In this document: in pieces, positions 21,899 through 30,551 of the stretch
How positions within the stretch are numbered: the stretch's first letter is position 1
Layout of the letters: each line of letters starts with the position of its first letter
Source of the DNA: Paracoccus sp. S1E-3
Lineage (GTDB): Bacteria; Pseudomonadota; Alphaproteobacteria; Rhodobacterales; Rhodobacteraceae
Direction of reading: 5' to 3'
Assembly (NCBI RefSeq): GCF_013868135.1
Contig: NZ_JACEMU010000004.1
Location: 868,001-932,000 of the forward strand
DNA length: 64,000 nucleotides
Made by a program: the position numbers and the translations under genes
The notes under the pieces: generated by a model
What the model was told of the DNA's origin: nothing
The model's database searches: none
What the model saw: only the letters and a program-made list of their open reading frames with translations

Positions 21899-22725
21899 GC
21901 GACACCGGGACTTTCGGCGGACGCGGCAGCCGCGACGCTTCCATCGTGAACAAGAAGGGCCGGGGCGAGATCGACGGCACCCGCCGCTCGGGCCCCGTCC
22001 GCCCCGCTCCCGCGGGCGACCCCTTCCTGATCGGCGAGAACATGACCGGCGGCTATGGCCGCGGTCCCGACATCCTGCACAATTGCACCATCGCCGTCGA
22101 AAAGGGCGAGATCGCGGTCATCGTCGGCCCGAACGGGGCCGGCAAATCGACCGCAATGAAGGCACTGTTCGGGATGCTGAACCTGCGCGAGGGCTCGGTC
22201 CGGCTGAACGGCCAGGACATCACCGCCCTGAACCCGCAGGACCGGGTCAAGGCCGGCATGGGTTTCGTGCCGCAGGTCAACAACATCTTCCCCTCGATGT
22301 CGGTCGAGGAAAACCTGGAAATGGGCGCCTTCATCCGCAATGACGATTTTCGCGGCACCATGGAGCAGGTCTACGGCCTGTTCCCGATCCTGAAGGACAA
22401 GCGCCATCAGGCGGCGGGCGAACTGTCGGGCGGCCAACGCCAGCAGGTCGCAGTCGGCCGGGCGCTGATGACCCAGCCCAGCCTGCTGATGCTGGACGAA
22501 CCGACCGCGGGCGTCAGCCCCATCGTCATGGACGAACTGTTCGACCGCATCATCGAGATCGCCCGCACCGGCCTGCCGGTGCTGATGGTCGAACAGAATG
22601 CCAAGCAGGCGATGAACATCGCCGACAAGGCCTATGTGCTGGTTCAGGGCCGCAACGCCCATACCGGCACCGGCAAGGAACTGATGGAAAACGACGAGGT
22701 GCGCCGCACCTTCCTGGGAGGCTGA
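21895..22725 (+). CDS. livF: Branched-chain amino-acid ABC transporter, ATP-binding protein LivF
   Basis: 276-residue ABC ATPase with Walker A GPNGAGKST, signature ELSGGQRQQ, Walker B LLMLDEPTAG and the switch-His region replaced by MVEQN as is normal for LivF. It carries an N-terminal extension of about 40 residues rich in Gly/Arg/Lys (SDTGTFGGRGSRDASI...), longer than the roughly 235-aa E. coli protein; the extension begins at the ATG coupled to livG. Works with LivG, LivH and LivM in the inner membrane. Confidence 0.93.
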   Translation: MSDTGTFGGRGSRDASIVNKKGRGEIDGTRRSGPVRPAPAGDPFLIGENMTGGYGRGPDILHNCTIAVEKGEIAVIVGPNGAGKSTAMKALFGMLNLREGSVRLNGQDITALNPQDRVKAGMGFVPQVNNIFPSMSVEENLEMGAFIRNDDFRGTMEQVYGLFPILKDKRHQAAGELSGGQRQQVAVGRALMTQPSLLMLDEPTAGVSPIVMDELFDRIIEIARTGLPVLMVEQNAKQAMNIADKAYVLVQGRNAHTGTGKELMENDEVRRTFLGG

Positions 22726-22726
22726 G

Positions 22727-23230
22727 ATGACGCTGTTTCAACTGACGGTCGTGGCGTTCATGATGGCCCTGCCCGCCTTCGCGCAGGACGCCGCGCCGGA
22801 CGAACCCCTGCCCCCTGCCACCACCGAGCAGCTGCCCCCCGGCGGTCAGGCCCCGGTGGACCAGATCCCGGCGATCTCGGACGTGGCCCCCGATGGCGGC
22901 GCGCCCGATGCGACGGCGATGAAGATGGCCTGTCATTTCAAGACCCAATGCGTCGACACCAAATGCACCGAAACCAGCTTTGCCGGCAAACTGACGATCA
23001 TCAGCGACGGCGCCGGCATGGCCGAGGCGCAATGGGATGACGACAAGGAATCGCTGGCACTTTCGGCCCAGCAGGAAGGCGCGGTCACCATGGCCTTCTC
23101 GACCGGTGACGATCCGGTGGGTCAGCAGATCCTGACCATCGCCGCCAATGGCGAAGCGCGCTTCACCTTCCACAAGACTGATCCGATCAGCTCGACCAGC
23201 TATCTGGGCACCTGCGAGGCTTCCAAGTAA
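22727..23230 (+). CDS. Secreted protein of unknown function in liv operon
   Basis: 167 residues with an N-terminal signal peptide (hydrophobic TLFQLTVVAFMMALPAFA, cleavage about AFA|QD), a Pro-rich linker (DEPLPPATTEQLPPGG) and a C-terminal domain with four Cys (ACHFKTQC, DTKC, GTCEASK), likely two disulphides. No family recognised. It is coupled to livH (stop/start TAATG) and follows livF by one base, so it is a real operon member. A periplasmic accessory or a passenger are both possible. Confidence 0.75.
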   Translation: MTLFQLTVVAFMMALPAFAQDAAPDEPLPPATTEQLPPGGQAPVDQIPAISDVAPDGGAPDATAMKMACHFKTQCVDTKCTETSFAGKLTIISDGAGMAEAQWDDDKESLALSAQQEGAVTMAFSTGDDPVGQQILTIAANGEARFTFHKTDPISSTSYLGTCEASK

Positions 23231-24234
23231 TGGATATCCTGAACGCCCTCGTGGCATTTCTGAATTTCGTCTTCATCCCGGCGGCGGCTTACGGTGCGCA
23301 ACTGGCGCTTGGCGCGCTTGGGGTGACGCTGATCTACGGCATCCTGCGGTTTTCCAACTTCGCCCATGGCGACACCATGGCCTTCGGCGCCGCCATCACC
23401 ATCTTCGCGACCTGGGCCCTGCAGGCCGCGGGCGTCAGCATCTACCCGCTGCCGACTGCGCTGCTGGCCCTGCCCATCGGCATCGCCGGCACCGCGCTGA
23501 TGGTGCTGGCCACCGACCGGTTGGTTTACCGCTATTACCGACAGAAAAAATCCGATCCGATCATCCTGGTCATGGCCTCGGTCGGGGTCATGTTCATCAT
23601 GAACGGTCTGACCCGCGTGCTGATCGGCGTGGACGAGATCCGCTTCGACGACGGTGCGCGCTTCGTCATCGACGTGCGAAGCTTCCGTGAATGGAGCGGC
23701 CTGACCGAAGGACTGGCACTGCGCACCACCCAGCTGATTACCCTCGTTGTGGCTGTGCTGGTGGTTGGCGTGCTGTTCTGGTTCCTGAACCGCACCCGAT
23801 CAGGCAAGGCCATGCGCGCCTATTCCGATAACGAGGACCTCGCCCTGCTGTCGGGGATCGACCCCGAAAAGGTGGTGCGCCTGACCTGGATCATCGCTGC
23901 CGCCCTGGCGACCATCGCGGGCGTGCTTTACGGCCTCGACAAGGCGTTCAAGCCGTTCAACTATTTCCAGATCCTGCTGCCGATCTTCGCCGCCGCCATT
24001 GTCGGCGGCCTGGGCAGCCCCATCGGTGCCATCGCCGGCGGCTTCATCGTCGCCTTTTCCGAAGTGGCGATCACCTATCCGTGGAAAAAAGTCGCGGAAT
24101 ACCTGGGCTTTGATACCGGTTCGGCGATGCTGCAACTGATGTCCACCGAATATAAATTCGCGGTCAGCTTCGTGATCCTGATCGTGGTGCTGCTGTTCCG
24201 GCCGACCGGCCTGTTCCGCGGCAAAGCCTATTAA
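23230..24234 (+). CDS. livH: Branched-chain amino-acid ABC transporter, permease LivH
   Basis: 334-residue inner-membrane permease with about 8 hydrophobic segments. LivH family signatures are TLIYGILRFSNFAHGD-like (GVTLIYGILRFSNFAHG, residues about 33-49) and IVGGLGSPIGAIAGG near the C-terminal third. It forms the transmembrane channel with LivM. Upstream gene ends on the same base as its start. Confidence 0.94.
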   Translation: MDILNALVAFLNFVFIPAAAYGAQLALGALGVTLIYGILRFSNFAHGDTMAFGAAITIFATWALQAAGVSIYPLPTALLALPIGIAGTALMVLATDRLVYRYYRQKKSDPIILVMASVGVMFIMNGLTRVLIGVDEIRFDDGARFVIDVRSFREWSGLTEGLALRTTQLITLVVAVLVVGVLFWFLNRTRSGKAMRAYSDNEDLALLSGIDPEKVVRLTWIIAAALATIAGVLYGLDKAFKPFNYFQILLPIFAAAIVGGLGSPIGAIAGGFIVAFSEVAITYPWKKVAEYLGFDTGSAMLQLMSTEYKFAVSFVILIVVLLFRPTGLFRGKAY

Positions 24235-24246
24235 GGGGGTCAGAAC

Positions 24247-25587
24247 ATGGCAACGTCTCGTCAAGCCGAAGCCGCGAGCCCCTGGCGCGCCCCGATCCTT
24301 TTCGCCGTGCTGGTGGCGCTGTTCGTGCTGGAGGGCACGACGCGCAACGCGCTGTTCTCGGGTTCGTGGAACACCTCGCTCGCGATCCTCAACATGGGGC
24401 TGATCTCGGCCATCATGGCGCTGGGGGTGAACATGCAATGGGGCTATGCGGGCCTGTTCAACTCGGGCGTGGTGGGCTTCCTCGCGCTTGGCGGGCTGGC
24501 CCCGGTGCTGATCTCGGTCGCGCCGGTGCAGGGCGCGTGGAGCGCGGGGGGCCTGCGCGTCATGTCGGCGCTGCTGGTCGGCCTCGGCACCGTGGGCTTC
24601 GCCGCCATCGTCTGGCATCGGGGACCGAAGCGCTGGCGGGTGCCAGGGCTGCTGGTGGTGCTGATCGCCGGTTTCTTCGTCTATCGCTGGCTGTTCGACC
24701 CCGCCGTGATGGCGATCGAGGCGAACCAGTCCGCGCAATACGGCAACCTTGGCGGCCTCGGCCTGCCGGTGCTGCTGTCCTGGCCGGTGGGGGCGCTGTT
24801 CGCTGCCGCCGCTGCTTGGGGCGTCGGCAAGGTCGCCCTCGGCCTGCGGTCCGACTATCTGGCCATCGCCACGCTCGGCATCGGCGAGATCATCGTCGCC
24901 GTCCTGAAGAACGAGGAATGGCTGGCCCGCGGCGTCAAGAACATCACCGGCATCCCCCGCCCCGTGCCCTACGAGATCAACCTGCAGAAGGACCCCGCCT
25001 TCATCGAACGCGCCCAAAGCTGGGGCATGTCGGTGAACGAGCTGTCGGGGATCTGGGTCAAGCTGTGCTATGCCGGGCTGTTCCTGGTGGTGCTGCTGGT
25101 GCTGATCTGGCTGTCGGAACTGGCGCTGAAGTCGCCCTGGGGCCGGATGATGCGCGCCATCCGCGACAACGAGATCGCGGCCGAGGCGATGGGCAAGGAC
25201 GTGACCGGCCGCCACCTGCAGATCTTCGTGATCGGCTGTGCGGTGATCGGCCTGGCCGGGGCGATGATGATCACCCATGACGGGCTGATGGCGCCGACCC
25301 AGTATAACCCGCTGCGCTATACCTTCCTGATCTGGGTGATGGTGATCGTCGGCGGGTCAGGCAACAACTGGGGCGCGGCGCTTGGCGCCATCCTGATCTG
25401 GTTCCTGTGGATAAAGGTCGAGGTCTGGGGCCCGCAGCTGATCGGATTGCTGACCATGCCGCTGCCCGATGGCACCGTAAAGCAGCATCTGCTGAACAGC
25501 GCCGCCCATATGCGCTTCATTGCCATGGGGGTAATCCTGCTGCTGGTGCTGCGCTTCTCGCCGCGCGGGCTGGTGCCCGAGAAATAG
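24247..25587 (+). CDS. livM: Branched-chain amino-acid ABC transporter, permease LivM
   Basis: 446-residue inner-membrane permease with about 9-10 hydrophobic stretches. LivM features are NMQWGYAGLFNSG (the W-G-Y-A-G-L motif), YLAIATLGIGEI, and MRAIRDNEIAAEAMGKDV (EAA-like cytoplasmic loop). Longer than average LivM (about 330-425) because of an inserted loop near residues 100-170. Last gene of the operon, followed by a strong terminator. Confidence 0.93.
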   Translation: MATSRQAEAASPWRAPILFAVLVALFVLEGTTRNALFSGSWNTSLAILNMGLISAIMALGVNMQWGYAGLFNSGVVGFLALGGLAPVLISVAPVQGAWSAGGLRVMSALLVGLGTVGFAAIVWHRGPKRWRVPGLLVVLIAGFFVYRWLFDPAVMAIEANQSAQYGNLGGLGLPVLLSWPVGALFAAAAAWGVGKVALGLRSDYLAIATLGIGEIIVAVLKNEEWLARGVKNITGIPRPVPYEINLQKDPAFIERAQSWGMSVNELSGIWVKLCYAGLFLVVLLVLIWLSELALKSPWGRMMRAIRDNEIAAEAMGKDVTGRHLQIFVIGCAVIGLAGAMMITHDGLMAPTQYNPLRYTFLIWVMVIVGGSGNNWGAALGAILIWFLWIKVEVWGPQLIGLLTMPLPDGTVKQHLLNSAAHMRFIAMGVILLLVLRFSPRGLVPEK

Positions 25588-25609
25588 GCGCCCCGCGCGC
25601 GCCCGAGCC

Positions 25610-25634
25610 AGAGGGGCCTTCGGGCCCCTCTTTT
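25610..25634 (+). terminator. Intrinsic terminator of liv operon
   Basis: AGAGGGGCC (25610-25618), loop TTCG, GGCCCCTCT (25623-25631), then T-rich sequence. A UUCG tetraloop on a 9-bp stem is very stable. Confidence 0.93.
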
Positions 25635-25663
25635 CATTTCGCCCCGACCCGGCGACGCGGAAG

Positions 25664-25692
25664 TTGACTGCGCCCGGTGCCTGGCCTAGCAT
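25664..25692 (+). promoter_or_regulatory. Strong sigma-70-type promoter
   Basis: TTGACT (25664-25669), exactly 17 bases, TAGCAT (25687-25692). It lies 30 bases after the liv terminator and 136 bases before the VOC gene. It is the closest match to the vegetative consensus I noticed in the window. Predicted start about 25699. Confidence 0.65.
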
Positions 25693-25706
25693 TTCAGGGT
25701 CTGAAA
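25692..25706. promoter_or_regulatory. Perfect dyad at predicted transcription start
   Basis: TTTCAG-GGT-CTGAAA, a perfect 6-bp inverted repeat overlapping the end of the -10 and the +1 site. Position fits a repressor operator. No regulator gene adjacent. Confidence 0.5.
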
Positions 25707-25707
25707 C

Positions 25708-25827
25708 AGGTCAGGCTCGGGACGGTTGGCCCGGCCCCCGCGGCTCGCGGGTCCTTCCGCTGCCTGCAGCGGCCCAAGACTATCCAGGTCCCGGCGCGGT
25801 GCGGGGGCCGATAGAAAGGGGCACGAC
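25708..25827 (+). promoter_or_regulatory. Structured leader RNA upstream of VOC gene
   Basis: About 120 bases between the promoter and the gene fold on paper into a closing stem CGGGAC/GTCCCG (25718-25723 with 25788-25793) that encloses two perfect hairpins: CCCGCG-GCT-CGCGGG (25737-25751) and CCGCTG-CCTG-CAGCGG (25757-25772). A further TTGG/CCAA pairing (about 25725 with 25775) would make a multi-branch junction. No known riboswitch class recognised. Could be a cis-acting element, an RNA thermometer or a small RNA. Confidence 0.4.
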
Positions 25828-26253
25828 ATGAAACCCGCAATCTCCGTCCTGACGCTTGGCGTTGCCGATCTGGAACGGTCGCTCGCCTTTTACCGCGACG
25901 GCCTCGGGCTGCCGACAAAGGGCATCATCGGGCAGGAATTCGCCCACGGCGCGGTGGTGTTTTTCGACCTGTCCGGCGGGATGAAACTGGCGCTCTGGGC
26001 GCAGTCCGATATCGCCCATGACACCGGATTGCCGCAGCAGCCGGTCAGTCCTACCGCCTTCACCGTCGGCCATAATGTCGGGCGCAGGGACGAGGTCGAT
26101 CAGATCATGGCAGCTGCAGCACGGGCCGGCGCAGAGATCGTCAAACCCGCGCAGCAAACCTTCTATGGCGGCTATGCCGGCTATTTCCGCGACCCCGATG
26201 GGCATCTGTGGGACATCGTCTGGAACCCCGACCTGCTTCCCGAATACGACTGA
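25828..26253 (+). CDS. VOC family (glyoxalase/dioxygenase-fold) protein
   Basis: 141 residues with two beta-alpha-beta-beta-beta modules. Module 1 is SVLTLGVADLERSLAFYRDGLGLP and module 2 ends in YFRDPDGHLWDIVWNPD. DPDGHLWDI matches the metal-site Glu/Asp/His region of the superfamily. Could be glyoxalase-like or an antibiotic-binding protein; not resolvable. It has its own strong promoter and a long structured 5' leader, unusual for such a small gene. The DUF1697 gene follows 41 bases later. Confidence 0.82.
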   Translation: MKPAISVLTLGVADLERSLAFYRDGLGLPTKGIIGQEFAHGAVVFFDLSGGMKLALWAQSDIAHDTGLPQQPVSPTAFTVGHNVGRRDEVDQIMAAAARAGAEIVKPAQQTFYGGYAGYFRDPDGHLWDIVWNPDLLPEYD

Positions 26254-26294
26254 CCCATCCCCCTCGCATGAGGCCCTTTCACCGGGAGATCACC

Positions 26295-26834
26295 ATGACC
26301 AACACGCAGCACTGGATCGGCCTTCTGCGTGGCATCGGCCCCACCACCCATGCGAAGATGCCGCTCGCCGCGCTGTGCAGGGCCTGCGAAGCCACGGGCC
26401 TCGGCCAGGTCCGCAGCCTGCTGGCCACCGGCAATCTGGTCTTCCAATCGCCGCTGCCCGAGGGCGAGCTGACCAAGATCCTGTGCCGCGTAGTAGCGGG
26501 CTTCGACCTCGACAATCCCACCTTCCTGCGCGGCGCGCCCGAATTGCGGAAAGTGCTGGCCCTGAATCCGATGCCGGCCGCCGCGCAGGTCCGGCCTCAC
26601 CACATGCTGGTGCTGTTTCTCGACCATCCACCCCCAGCCGACCGCATCGCGGCGGTGACCGCGCATGGCGGCCCGGAGCCGGTTCAGGTCCATGGGCGCG
26701 AGGTGTATATCGATTTTCTGGACAGCGTCGGGCGGTCGAAGCTGACACCCGCCCGGCTGGAGCGCCTGTTGGGTCAGCCCGGCACCGCGCGCAACTGGAA
26801 TACGCTGGTCAAGCTGGCGGCGGCTGCAGCCTAG
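26295..26834 (+). CDS. DUF1697 domain-containing protein
   Basis: 179 residues with the DUF1697 pattern: LLRGIGPTTHAKMPLAAL (usually LLRGINVGG-N-KV-M-L), GLGQVRSLLATGNLVF, FLRGAPELRKVL, and a C-terminal RNWNTLVKL. Function unknown across the family. The first motif is atypical: IGPTTHAKM replaces the common INVGGKNKV, so this is a divergent member. Confidence 0.8.
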   Translation: MTNTQHWIGLLRGIGPTTHAKMPLAALCRACEATGLGQVRSLLATGNLVFQSPLPEGELTKILCRVVAGFDLDNPTFLRGAPELRKVLALNPMPAAAQVRPHHMLVLFLDHPPPADRIAAVTAHGGPEPVQVHGREVYIDFLDSVGRSKLTPARLERLLGQPGTARNWNTLVKLAAAAA

Positions 26835-26835
26835 C

Positions 26836-27411
26836 TCAGCCGCAGCTGTCGGCCATGACCACCGACCACCAGTAGGTGCCCCCCATCTGCACCACACCCA
26901 CGCCCGCATCGTCGAACTTGTTGTGGACGAGGATCTCCTCGTCGGGATCATGGGCCATCCACGCGGCCACCTGCGCCGCGCCATCGCCGGCCCGTCCGAT
27001 CAGCTGCGCCGAGGAACAGGCCCCGTATTCCACCGCCCGCACCCGATGAACGACCGAAGACCCGTTCGACCCCGCCACCGACATCCGACCCATCGTCGCC
27101 ATATCGCAGGCATGGGCCTGGGCGGCGAAGGCCAGGTTCTTCTTGAACCTCACGGGCTTCTTGCCAAGGCTTTCGCGTTGGGCGTTCATCTGCTGCTGCA
27201 GCTGTTCGATCAGCGCGTTATCGGGGGCGGCGCAGATCGGGGCCAGCGCCTCCTCGCTGGGGGCGGGGAGGGATTGGTTGGCCATGGCCACGATCCCGAC
27301 CGCCTGCGAGCTGTCGCCGGCCGAGGCGAGGTTTTCGGGCGAACAGGCGCCAAGCGTCAGGGCCGCCGCCGCGGCGGCCAGAGACGATGCGGCGAATGCC
27401 GGGCGGAACAT
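26836..27411 (-). CDS. CAP-domain (SCP/PR1) lipoprotein
   Basis: 191 residues. N-terminal signal with lipobox LGAC (cleavage before Cys about 22) predicts a lipid-anchored envelope protein. The C-terminal CAP domain shows NAQRESLGKKPVRF-KNLAFAAQAHACDMA, then VHRVRAVEYG (degenerate H-S-x-x-R-x-x-x-x-G-E/Y) and DDAGVGVVQMGGTYWWSVVMA (matching the CAP-family G-V-G-x-x-x-x-x-x-W-V-x-x). Function of bacterial CAP proteins is mostly unknown. Convergent with the DUF1697 gene and divergent from guaA. Confidence 0.82.
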   Translation of the reverse strand: MFRPAFAASSLAAAAAALTLGACSPENLASAGDSSQAVGIVAMANQSLPAPSEEALAPICAAPDNALIEQLQQQMNAQRESLGKKPVRFKKNLAFAAQAHACDMATMGRMSVAGSNGSSVVHRVRAVEYGACSSAQLIGRAGDGAAQVAAWMAHDPDEEILVHNKFDDAGVGVVQMGGTYWWSVVMADSCG

Positions 27412-27476
27412 GCGGACCTCCTGCAATTCAAGCGATTGTTTCGACGGGTGAAATCGCAACGCGGGCCGGGCTGTCA

Positions 27477-27514
27477 CGGTTCCCGCGCGCGCATCCGGCG
27501 GTTCCCGCGCGCGC
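27477..27514. repeat. Tandem 16-bp direct repeat upstream of guaA
   Basis: CGGTTCCCGCGCGCGC occurs at 27477-27492 and again at 27499-27514, a 22-base period (two helical turns). It lies in the shared promoter region of guaA and the CAP lipoprotein. Could be a paired regulatory site or a simple GC-rich duplication. Confidence 0.5.
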
Positions 27515-27566
27515 GGCACCGTCCAGCACCCTTGCCAGCCCGCGCGCCGCGCCGTAAATGCCAGAC

Positions 27567-29129
27567 ATGACCCAGCATCAGCGCCTTCTCATCATCGACT
27601 TCGGTTCCCAGGTGACGCAACTGATCGCGCGCCGCCTGCGCGAGTTGAACGTCTATTGCGAAATCCATCCCTATCAGAACGTCACCGAGGCGTTTCTGAA
27701 TGAGTTCGATCCCCAAGCCATCATCTTCTCGGGCGGCCCGGACAGCGTGACCCGCCCCGGATCGCCCCGCCCGCCGACCGCCGCCTTCGAGGCCGGCGTC
27801 CCGATTCTGGGTATCTGCTATGGCCAGCAGGTGATGATGCAGGAACTGGGCGGGCTGGTCGAAAGCGGCCATGGCACCGCCGAATTCGGCCGGGCCTTCG
27901 TCACTCCGACCGAGGAACGCCTGCCCTTGCTGGACGGCTGGTTCGCCAATCCCGACCATCGCGAACAGGTCTGGATGAGCCATGGCGACCACGTGTCGAA
28001 AATCGCTCCTGGTTTTCAGGTCTTCGGCACCTCGCCGGGCGCGCCCTTCGCCATTACCGCCGACCCCGATCGCCGCTTCTACGCGGTGCAGTTCCACCCC
28101 GAGGTGCACCACACCCCGAACGGCGCGAAACTGTATGAAAACTTCGTCCGCGCGGCGGGTTTCACCGGCGACTGGACGATGTCCTCCTATCGCGAGGAAG
28201 CGATCCGCAAGATCCGCGAACAGGTCGGCGACAAGAAGGTCATCTGCGGGCTGTCCGGCGGCGTCGACAGCTCGGTCGCGGCGGTGCTGATCCACGAGGC
28301 CATCGGCGACAACCTGACCTGCGTTTTCGTCGATCACGGCCTTCTGCGCCAGAACGAGGCCGAAGAAGTCGTTACCATGTTCCGCGACCACTACAACATC
28401 CCGCTGATCCATGCCGACGAATCCGAGCTGTTCCTGACCGCGCTGGAAGGCGTCACCGACCCCGAGATCAAGCGCAAGACCATCGGCAAGCTGTTCATCG
28501 ACGTGTTCCAGAAATACGCCAACGAGATCGACGGCGCCGAGTTTCTGGCCCAGGGCACACTCTATCCCGATGTGATCGAAAGCGTCAGCTTCTCGGGCGG
28601 TCCTTCGGTCACCATCAAGTCACACCACAATGTCGGCGGCCTGCCCGAAAAGATGGGCCTGAAACTGGTCGAGCCGCTGCGCGAACTGTTCAAGGACGAG
28701 GTTCGCGCCCTTGGCCGCGAATTGGGGCTGCCGGAAAAATTCATCCGCCGCCACCCCTTCCCCGGTCCCGGTCTGGCCATCCGCAGCCCCGGCGAGGTCA
28801 CCCGCGAAAAGCTGGACATCCTGCGCAAGGCCGATGCGGTCTATATCGATCAGATCCGGAAACATGGGCTCTATGACGAGATCTGGCAGGCCTTCGTGGC
28901 CATCCTGCCGGTCAAGACGGTCGGCGTGATGGGCGACGGGCGCACCTATGATTATGCATGCGCGCTGCGCGCCGTGACCTCGGTCGACGGGATGACGGCG
29001 GATTACTATCCGTTCAGCCATGATTTCCTTGGCGAGACCGCGACCCGCATCATCAATGAGGTCAAGGGCATCAACCGGGTGACCTATGACATCACCTCGA
29101 AGCCGCCGGGCACGATCGAGTGGGAATGA
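27567..29129 (+). CDS. guaA: GMP synthase (glutamine-hydrolysing)
   Basis: Converts XMP to GMP with glutamine and ATP. 520 residues. N-terminal class I amidotransferase domain with catalytic Cys84 in GICYGQQ and the His/Glu pair in VQFHPEV; then the ATP-pyrophosphatase P-loop GLSGGVDSS and the C-terminal dimerisation domain ending [10 protein letters not shown] second ATG 9 bases upstream (27558) is possible; [13 protein letters not shown] matches relatives better. Followed by a strong terminator. Confidence 0.97.
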   Translation: MTQHQRLLIIDFGSQVTQLIARRLRELNVYCEIHPYQNVTEAFLNEFDPQAIIFSGGPDSVTRPGSPRPPTAAFEAGVPILGICYGQQVMMQELGGLVESGHGTAEFGRAFVTPTEERLPLLDGWFANPDHREQVWMSHGDHVSKIAPGFQVFGTSPGAPFAITADPDRRFYAVQFHPEVHHTPNGAKLYENFVRAAGFTGDWTMSSYREEAIRKIREQVGDKKVICGLSGGVDSSVAAVLIHEAIGDNLTCVFVDHGLLRQNEAEEVVTMFRDHYNIPLIHADESELFLTALEGVTDPEIKRKTIGKLFIDVFQKYANEIDGAEFLAQGTLYPDVIESVSFSGGPSVTIKSHHNVGGLPEKMGLKLVEPLRELFKDEVRALGRELGLPEKFIRRHPFPGPGLAIRSPGEVTREKLDILRKADAVYIDQIRKHGLYDEIWQAFVAILPVKTVGVMGDGRTYDYACALRAVTSVDGMTADYYPFSHDFLGETATRIINEVKGINRVTYDITSKPPGTIEWE

Positions 29130-29148
29130 TCAAAGGCGAGTGGCGATG

Positions 29149-29180
29149 AAAAAGGGCGGGGCCATGGCTTCGCCCTTTTT
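29149..29180 (+). terminator. Intrinsic terminator of guaA
   Basis: AAAAAGGGCG (29149-29158) pairs with CGCCCTTTTT (29171-29180), a 10-bp stem with a 12-base loop and a T-run inside the 3' arm. Confidence 0.9.
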
Positions 29181-29440
29181 CATTGCCGGCAGCTATCCGA
29201 TCACGGCACTGCGGATATACCGCACAGGGCGCAATCACCGTTGCGCCGCGGGCGATCGGCTTCCCTGTCGCCCGCACCGCCCCCTCACCGGGGCGGCAAG
29301 CCCACACCCGATGCCGCGACTGCCTGGCCCGCTGGGATCGCGTTACAGTCCTTGCCAGACCCGCCGACCAGTGCTCCTATGGCTGGCGGGGCTATCCCAA
29401 TTCGGCCCCATGGCAATTCCCATCCAGGTAGAGGACCCAG

Positions 29441-30175
29441 ATGACCGAGAACGCCAAGCCAGAAATCCAGATCGGCACCGTCGAAAGCGACCCCTCGATT
29501 TATATCGAGGTCACCAGGGACGGTCCCTATATCGTCCACGGCGTCCCCCCGCTGCATGTCGAGGTGATTACCCCCAACAGCACGGGCCATTCCTGGACCT
29601 ATACCGAGGGGCAGGCCTTCGCGGTCAAGAACGGCACTGCGCTGTGCCGCTGCGGGCATTCCCGGAACAAGCCCTACTGCGACGGCTCGCATCTGAAGGC
29701 AGGCGTCAACCTGACCGAAACCGCCCCTTTCACCCCCATGCTGGACGGCGCGCAGGAAATCGACGGCCCCGTCGTCAGCCTGACCGATAACGAAGCCTAC
29801 TGCGCCTTCGCCCGTTTCTGCGACAATGGCAACCGGATCTGGAACGAGGTGCAGATGCCGGGTGAACAGCACGTCAAACTGGCGGTCTATATGGCCCATC
29901 ATTGCCCTTCGGGGCGGTTGATCGTCTGGGACAACGCCACCCGCCAGCCCATCGAAACGCCGCAGCCGGCGACCCTCTCGCTGCTCGAAGATCCGGTCGA
30001 ACAATGCAGCGGCCCGCTGGCCCTCGACGGCGGCATCCGCGTCCAAAGCGCCAGCGGCGAAAGCTATGAGATCCGCAACCGCCAGACCCTGTGCCGCTGT
30101 GGCGCGTCGTCCAACAAGCCCTTCTGCGACGGCAGCCACGCCTCGATCAAGTTCCAGGACGGGCTGGAACGCTGA
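29441..30175 (+). CDS. Protein with two CDGSH iron-sulfur domains
   Basis: 244 residues carrying two copies of the 2Fe-2S CDGSH motif (C-X-C-X8-C-D-G-X-H): CRCGHSRNKPYCDGSH (C69, C71, C80, H84) and CRCGASSNKPFCDGSH (C218, C220, C229, H233). Between them lies a cysteine-containing region, CAFARFCDNGNRIWNEV, resembling the small mono-cluster iron-sulfur domain often fused to CDGSH proteins, then AHHCPSGRLIVW. No signal peptide. Likely an electron-transfer or redox-sensing protein; partner unknown. Stands alone, 260 bases after the guaA terminator. Confidence 0.88.
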   Translation: MTENAKPEIQIGTVESDPSIYIEVTRDGPYIVHGVPPLHVEVITPNSTGHSWTYTEGQAFAVKNGTALCRCGHSRNKPYCDGSHLKAGVNLTETAPFTPMLDGAQEIDGPVVSLTDNEAYCAFARFCDNGNRIWNEVQMPGEQHVKLAVYMAHHCPSGRLIVWDNATRQPIETPQPATLSLLEDPVEQCSGPLALDGGIRVQSASGESYEIRNRQTLCRCGASSNKPFCDGSHASIKFQDGLER

Positions 30176-30491
30176 GGCTTCGCATGCCCGGCACGAGGGG
30201 GGAATGGTCCACGCCATCGATCTGCGTCGGATGGCTGGATCGTTCCGCCGAGGCCTGCCGGATGACCCGGCCGGCTGAAGATGCCAACCACGATCAGAAC
30301 AGGTCACCTCGGCAATCCGCCGCGTGCCTGCCCCGCTGGTTTCAACGGCGCATTGCCGACCATCCGCAGACGACCGTCTATCGCCGTCTCCGCCGCCGTA
30401 TCAGCAGCACCCTGCCGGTCAGATCGACCGCCCGTGATTCGCGCCTCGGGCAGATGCCGGCAAACGACCACGGGACCGATCCGCAAACCTC
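30176..30491. other. Non-coding stretch
   Basis: About 315 bases with no convincing gene in either strand. GC-rich, with several short open frames lacking ribosome sites. The merR-type promoter begins right after it. Confidence 0.5.
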
Positions 30492-30536
30492 TTGATTCCG
30501 ACGGGGGATCGGTTCTAATATCTCCAGTCGCTAGAG
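30492..30536 (+). promoter_or_regulatory. Promoter and dyad of the MerR gene
   Basis: TTGATT (30492-30497), 18-base spacer, TAATAT (30516-30521). Directly after is CTCCAG-TCG-CTAGAG (30522-30536), a near-perfect dyad (5 of 6 pairs) of the CTCTAG/CTAGAG type seen for MerR-family sites. Here it lies downstream of the -10 instead of in a 19-20 bp spacer, so it would suit autorepression. Shine-Dalgarno AGGAGG follows. Confidence 0.5.
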
Positions 30537-30551
30537 ATTCAGGAGGTTTTC

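Noticed and set aside
25708..25716. CAGGTCAGG, resembling the start of the SRP RNA core
   Set aside because: The following TCCGGAAGGAAGCAG of the SRP domain IV is absent, and the fold does not fit.
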